Assembly (NCBI GenBank): GCA_001786825.1
Contig: MFTL01000001.1
Span: 15,971 to 23,991, forward strand
Source: Candidatus Nomurabacteria bacterium RIFCSPHIGHO2_01_FULL_39_9
Lineage (GTDB): Bacteria > Patescibacteriota > Minisyncoccia > Phycocordibacterales > DATEUR01
DNA length: 8,021 nucleotides
Direction of reading: 5' to 3'
The notes beneath the pieces were generated by a model, which saw nothing but the letters and a program-made list of their open reading frames with translations, made no database searches and was not told the DNA's origin. The position numbers and the translations under genes were made by a program. This document shows positions 5,258 through 8,021 of the stretch, piece after piece. Each line of letters starts with the position of its first letter. Positions within the stretch are counted from its first letter, which is position 1.

Positions 5258-6109
5258 TTAAACATCGACGCCTAAATATTTTTTGATCAAAAAGCCAATA
5301 AAATAATTAATGACGGCAACGCTCAAACTAATCAAAGCCATTCGGGCAAAACGAGGCGCAAACTTAGTTCGTTTGGCTATGGCGGCATAAAAAGTAAAAA
5401 TCGCAACAATACCGATTGCGAATATTAAAGTAAAAACAAGAGCAATCATCGCTTTAGAAAAAATAAAAAATGGAGAAATCAATATCAATACAGTAAAAAT
5501 ATAAGCGCCACCGGTTATAAAACCCGTCAAAAGCGCATCTTTTTTATCATCTTCTTTGGCTGCAAGATAATTTGAAACAGCCATCGAAAGCGAAGCGGCA
5601 ATACCAGTTATAAGCCCAACCATTGCAATAAGCCGGGCATTACTCAAAGCAAGTGTGAGACCAGCCAATGCGCCGGTTAACTCAACAAGCGCATCATTTA
5701 GACCAAGCACAAAAGCGCCCATATGTTCGATTCGTTTATCATCAATGAGACTTATGAGCTTTCGCTCATGTTCTCGCTCTTCTTCCATCATTTTAAGGGC
5801 TTCGGTTGAATCAGTTACTGATTCATAAAAACCAGAGGAAACTCTTTCGCCCCGCTCCATTAGTTGCAATGCAAAATTCAGCCCGAAAACTTCGGCAATT
5901 ATTGTATACAGCAAAATCATTATTTGCGAGGGAGAAACGTCCTGATCAGTCAAAGTTTTTAATACTTCATAATGCTTTTTTTCCTGATTAGCAATTTCTT
6001 GAAGGATATTTTTTGCATTCTCATTTTTTGATTTAGTCGTTAACCTTGAATAAACATAGAACTCGGTGATCTCCTTTTTTTGAGCCTTTAAGTATTTCTT
6101 TATTTCCAT
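5258..6109 (-). CDS. Ferritin-like domain fused to VIT1/CCC1-family iron transporter (MbfA-like)
   Basis: A 283-residue protein with two parts. Residues 1-125 form a ferritin/rubrerythrin-like helical bundle with two ExxH iron ligands, E43xxH46 (NQEKKHY) and E111xxH114 (EEREHER), plus candidate ligands E16 and E85. Residues 130-279 are a VIT1/DUF125 transporter with five predicted helices (about 131-154, 159-183, 192-216, 219-245, 254-279); GLNDALVELTGALAGL (136-151) and SMAVSNYLAAKED (175-187) are the family's conserved metal-path segments. The same domain order occurs in MbfA of Rhizobiales, an inner-membrane protein that exports iron and protects against peroxide; that homologue is somewhat longer. 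Expected here: binding or oxidation of cytoplasmic Fe(II) and transport out of the cell. It starts 28 bases after the upstream membrane-protein gene, with a poor ribosome site. Family secure; export direction is inferred from MbfA. Confidence 0.92.
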   Translation of the reverse strand: MEIKKYLKAQKKEITEFYVYSRLTTKSKNENAKNILQEIANQEKKHYEVLKTLTDQDVSPSQIMILLYTIIAEVFGLNFALQLMERGERVSSGFYESVTDSTEALKMMEEEREHERKLISLIDDKRIEHMGAFVLGLNDALVELTGALAGLTLALSNARLIAMVGLITGIAASLSMAVSNYLAAKEDDKKDALLTGFITGGAYIFTVLILISPFFIFSKAMIALVFTLIFAIGIVAIFTFYAAIAKRTKFAPRFARMALISLSVAVINYFIGFLIKKYLGVDV

Positions 6110-6137
6110 AGTTAATTAAAAGCGCACGTTTCGAAAT

Positions 6138-6611
6138 TTAATCAATTCTTTTTTGTAATATTAATCCACCTCCGATTACGATTAATACAAGACCAAAAAG
6201 AAGAACCAGCCCAGATACAACATAACCCATAATCGCAAGATTAAGAGCGGTTATAAGCGTCGTCGCCGTAATCCAAATATTACGGGCATCATTAGAAACC
6301 ATCACTGGCTCGCCCTTTTCGTCTAAGACAGGCTTGCCGGAAGAATCAAGTTTAGGTATTTGCCGAGGCATTTCGGCATAAGTCTTGCCATCCGTCATTT
6401 TCAAAACATGTCCTCTTATCGCTTCTGCTTGAGATTTTAAAGTAAACGGTCCGCGAACTGGTTTATTTGGGATTGACGCGTCTTCTGCGGTAATAATTTT
6501 CTCTTGCGCAACGCTTTTATAAGTAAAAGCAATTCCCCAAATTCCGCCGGCTAGTAATAAAATGCCAATAATAAGCGCCAAAACAGCTGAAATAGATAAT
6601 AATTTTTTCAT
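6138..6611 (-). CDS. Small membrane protein with conserved external loop, similar to actinobacterial proteins mislabelled 'LigA'
   Basis: The chosen start, ATG 6611-6609, gives 157 residues beginning MKKLLSISAVLALIIG; the open frame runs 32 residues further upstream but that part lies across the end of the previous gene and is basic and unconvincing. Layout: helix 1 at about 5-29, an exported loop of about 80 residues, then two helices at roughly 112-129 and 131-152, and a short basic tail. The loop holds EKIITAEDA (37-45), VRGPFTLKSQAEAI (52-65) and GKTYAEMPRQ (75-84), followed by RNIWITATTLITALNLA (110-126). From memory, actinobacterial membrane proteins often annotated 'aromatic ring-opening dioxygenase LigA' share this ITxxEDA, GPFTAxxQA and GKTYAE pattern, and the dioxygenase label is almost certainly wrong. 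A loop insert with SSGKPVLDEKGEPV (90-103) appears special to this copy. Function unknown; possibly an envelope or signalling component of the sigma operon. Confidence 0.7.
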   Translation of the reverse strand: MKKLLSISAVLALIIGILLLAGGIWGIAFTYKSVAQEKIITAEDASIPNKPVRGPFTLKSQAEAIRGHVLKMTDGKTYAEMPRQIPKLDSSGKPVLDEKGEPVMVSNDARNIWITATTLITALNLAIMGYVVSGLVLLFGLVLIVIGGGLILQKRID

Positions 6612-6636
6612 GACTGAATTATAAATCTTTAATTTT

Positions 6637-7134
6637 TTAAATACTAGTAAGGTCTGTGGATAAGTCCTTTTCAATATCTTTAAATTCAATCTCCAGTATC
6701 TTATCAAAATATTTTTCGATGTTCTTCTCTAACCATATTAAAATCTCACCGTCCTTCCCTTTTCCAAGGAGCTTCTCCATTTCTCTAAAACGGTCATTTA
6801 TCCTTCTTTCATTGAAGACTATTTTATTTTCCGAATTCATTATTAAAGAATCTTGTACGTCCTCTTTAAGTAATTTAATGGGATAAAGGGTGTCGCCAGG
6901 CAAACTTTCGGCAGCAAAGACAAAACTGCTCGTTCCGAAGACAAACAAAATAATTATTGCAAAAGTAAAAGCGTATTTAAAAGGAGAAAAAACAAAATAT
7001 TTTGCCTCGGACACAAAAGAGGAATATCTTATTTCATTCTCTAAACGGTGACGCAGCGACATTAAAAACTCGTTCCTGACCGGAACATTTTTTAGTTTTT
7101 TTATTTTTCTAACTATTTTGAAATTTTCGAACAT
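6637..7134 (-). CDS. DUF5667-like single-pass membrane protein, probable anti-sigma factor
   Basis: A 165-residue protein with a cytoplasmic N-terminus of about 50 residues, one membrane helix (about 51-73), and an external part that begins AAESLPGDTLYPIKLLKEDV (75-94), the hallmark of DUF5667-type proteins often found next to ECF sigma factors in CPR and actinobacterial genomes. The remainder (100-165) is charged and helical, rich in E, K and R. The N-terminal segment VRNEFLMSLRHRLENEI (19-35) resembles the start of other sigma-linked membrane proteins, but no zinc HxxxCxxC anti-sigma motif is present, so binding to the sigma factor is inferred from position: it starts two bases after the sigma stop. 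The topology suits an envelope sensor holding the sigma factor at the membrane. An internal TTATCCACA (6663-6655) is coding sequence. Confidence 0.75.
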   Translation of the reverse strand: MFENFKIVRKIKKLKNVPVRNEFLMSLRHRLENEIRYSSFVSEAKYFVFSPFKYAFTFAIIILFVFGTSSFVFAAESLPGDTLYPIKLLKEDVQDSLIMNSENKIVFNERRINDRFREMEKLLGKGKDGEILIWLEKNIEKYFDKILEIEFKDIEKDLSTDLTSI

Positions 7135-7136
7135 TT

Positions 7137-7625
7137 TTAAAAATTATTTATTATTTCTTTTAACTTTTTTAAACCGCGATGAATAATGACGCTGATATTA
7201 TTGGTGGTCTTATTTGTAACTTCTGAAATCTCTTTGACCGAAAGATCATCGATGTAGCGAAACATAATAATTTGCCTTGTTTCTGTATCTAATTCTTTTA
7301 AAGCGCAAGCAGTCAAATCTTCGTCGCAAATTGATTGAAAGACGTTTTTTTCTTCAATAGCAATTTCATTATCTTCTTCTAGGGCTTCTAAAGAAAGATT
7401 TTCTTTTCTTGTGCGATAAAAATCAATAATAAGATTATTCGCTATTCTATAAAGAAAGGCTTTGAAGTTAAGAACTTCTTCCCCATTTGCAATATAACGC
7501 CAAGCTTTTAAAAAAACTTCAGCAGTTAAATCTTCTGCCACTTTTTCATCAGAAACTCTAAAATAAATATGACGGAGAATATTTTTAGAATACTTGTCGT
7601 AAGCGGCTAGAAATTTATCTTCCAT
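7137..7625 (-). CDS. ECF-type RNA polymerase sigma factor
   Basis: A 162-residue group 4 sigma factor of normal length, consisting of only region 2 and region 4. Region 2 spans about 5-75: AEDLTAEVFLKAWRYI (30-45) is the core-binding and -10-recognition helix, and FLYRIANNLIIDFYRTR (57-73) the following segment. A variable acidic linker (75-108, rich in E) joins it to region 4 at about 109-158, where LSVKEISEVTNKTTNNISVIIHRG carries the helix-turn-helix for the -35 element. It directs polymerase to a small set of promoters, usually including its own. It is the first gene of the operon, 55 bases after the preceding gene, and is followed after two bases by the DUF5667-like membrane protein, its probable antagonist. 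I could not identify a convincing ECF promoter in the 55-base gap. Family secure; signal and targets unknown. Confidence 0.93.
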   Translation of the reverse strand: MEDKFLAAYDKYSKNILRHIYFRVSDEKVAEDLTAEVFLKAWRYIANGEEVLNFKAFLYRIANNLIIDFYRTRKENLSLEALEEDNEIAIEEKNVFQSICDEDLTACALKELDTETRQIIMFRYIDDLSVKEISEVTNKTTNNISVIIHRGLKKLKEIINNF

Positions 7626-7680
7626 TTTTATTTAAACTCTATCTATATATTAAGACGAAACAAACGGCTGAATCTTACAA

Positions 7681-8021
7681 TTACTTAGATTCCTCAATCA
7701 ATAAAGTATTGCCAAAAATTAGGTCGAAAGCCTTCAAAACTTCTTCATTTTGGCTATTTGTGTAAAACGGTACGGAAATCTTATTTTTAAGACATCTGTT
7801 TGTTGAATAATTTTTAACATCAGCGCAAGTTATAAATCGGCCGCCTATAAATATCTCATCAGATGAATTGTTGGTCGCCGGAATGATTTTGAGACCGACA
7901 ATTTCTCCTCTTAACTCAATATCACCCTCTTCTTCCGCTTGTTCTTGGGCCGCTGATTTAAATTCAATTTCTTCTAATTTCCAATCGCTCGGATATTTTG
8001 TGGAAACTTTCTCCGGCCAAT
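7681..8021 (-). CDS. C-terminal end of an unrecognised, possibly secreted protein
   Basis: A minus-strand frame open from the window edge to TAA at 7683-7681 gives 112 residues; the start lies outside the window. It begins WPEKVSTKYPSDWKLEEIEF. The KYPSDW motif (residues 9-14 of the visible part) is common in small exported proteins of CPR bacteria that share a PsbP-like beta fold, and the alternation that follows (IELRGEIVGLKIIPA, then EIFIGGRFITCADVKNY) is consistent with beta strands. Two cysteines (in ITCADV and NRCLKN) are close enough for a disulfide. An acidic stretch, AAQEQAEEEGD, separates the motif from the rest. Codon use and frame length support a real gene even though no start is visible. 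It may be a lipoprotein or envelope protein; function unknown. Confidence 0.75.
   Translation of the reverse strand, partial: WPEKVSTKYPSDWKLEEIEFKSAAQEQAEEEGDIELRGEIVGLKIIPATNNSSDEIFIGGRFITCADVKNYSTNRCLKNKISVPFYTNSQNEEVLKAFDLIFGNTLLIEESK

Overview
The window is AT-rich and compact. Every gene I can support lies on the minus strand, so transcription runs from high to low coordinates. Genes overlap or sit a few bases apart. The proteins (a short ECF sigma factor beside a DUF5667-type membrane protein, a KYPSDW-type secreted-protein tail, small membrane proteins, a surface-glycan cluster) suggest an uncultured, small-genome bacterium, most likely Patescibacteria/CPR such as a Parcubacteria-like lineage. 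That placement is inferred from gene style, not from a marker gene.

Region 1 (8021 to about 7681) is the C-terminal end of an unrecognised protein. Region 2 (7625 to 3858) looks like one transcription unit: ECF sigma factor, DUF5667-like membrane protein (probable anti-sigma), a two-to-three-helix membrane protein with a conserved external loop, a ferritin-like/VIT1 iron-transport fusion, an NfsB-type nitroreductase, a DUF457/YdjM-like membrane metal hydrolase, and a 52-residue ORF that resembles only the last part of DoxX but has a perfect Shine-Dalgarno sequence. An intrinsic terminator (3786 to 3741) closes the unit. The gene set suggests an extracytoplasmic-stress, iron or redox response, but no target promoter was identified.

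Region 3 (3731 to 3521) is non-coding and holds three successive stem-loops, two of them very long (26 and 30 paired positions). All seven A/C-type mismatches in their stems become G-U wobbles in the minus-strand RNA, so the structures appear selected as RNA in the direction of the neighbouring genes. I recognise no known riboswitch or RNA family here. This is the most unusual part of the window.

Region 4 (3489 to 1) is a surface-polysaccharide operon with coupled or overlapping genes: a polyprenyl-phosphate-type GT2 glycosyltransferase with two C-terminal membrane helices, a UDP-glucuronate 4-epimerase-like SDR enzyme, a GT4 glycosyltransferase, and the N-terminal part of a Wzx-like flippase that runs off the window. 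Together they would make an activated sugar, build a lipid-linked glycan and flip it across the membrane.
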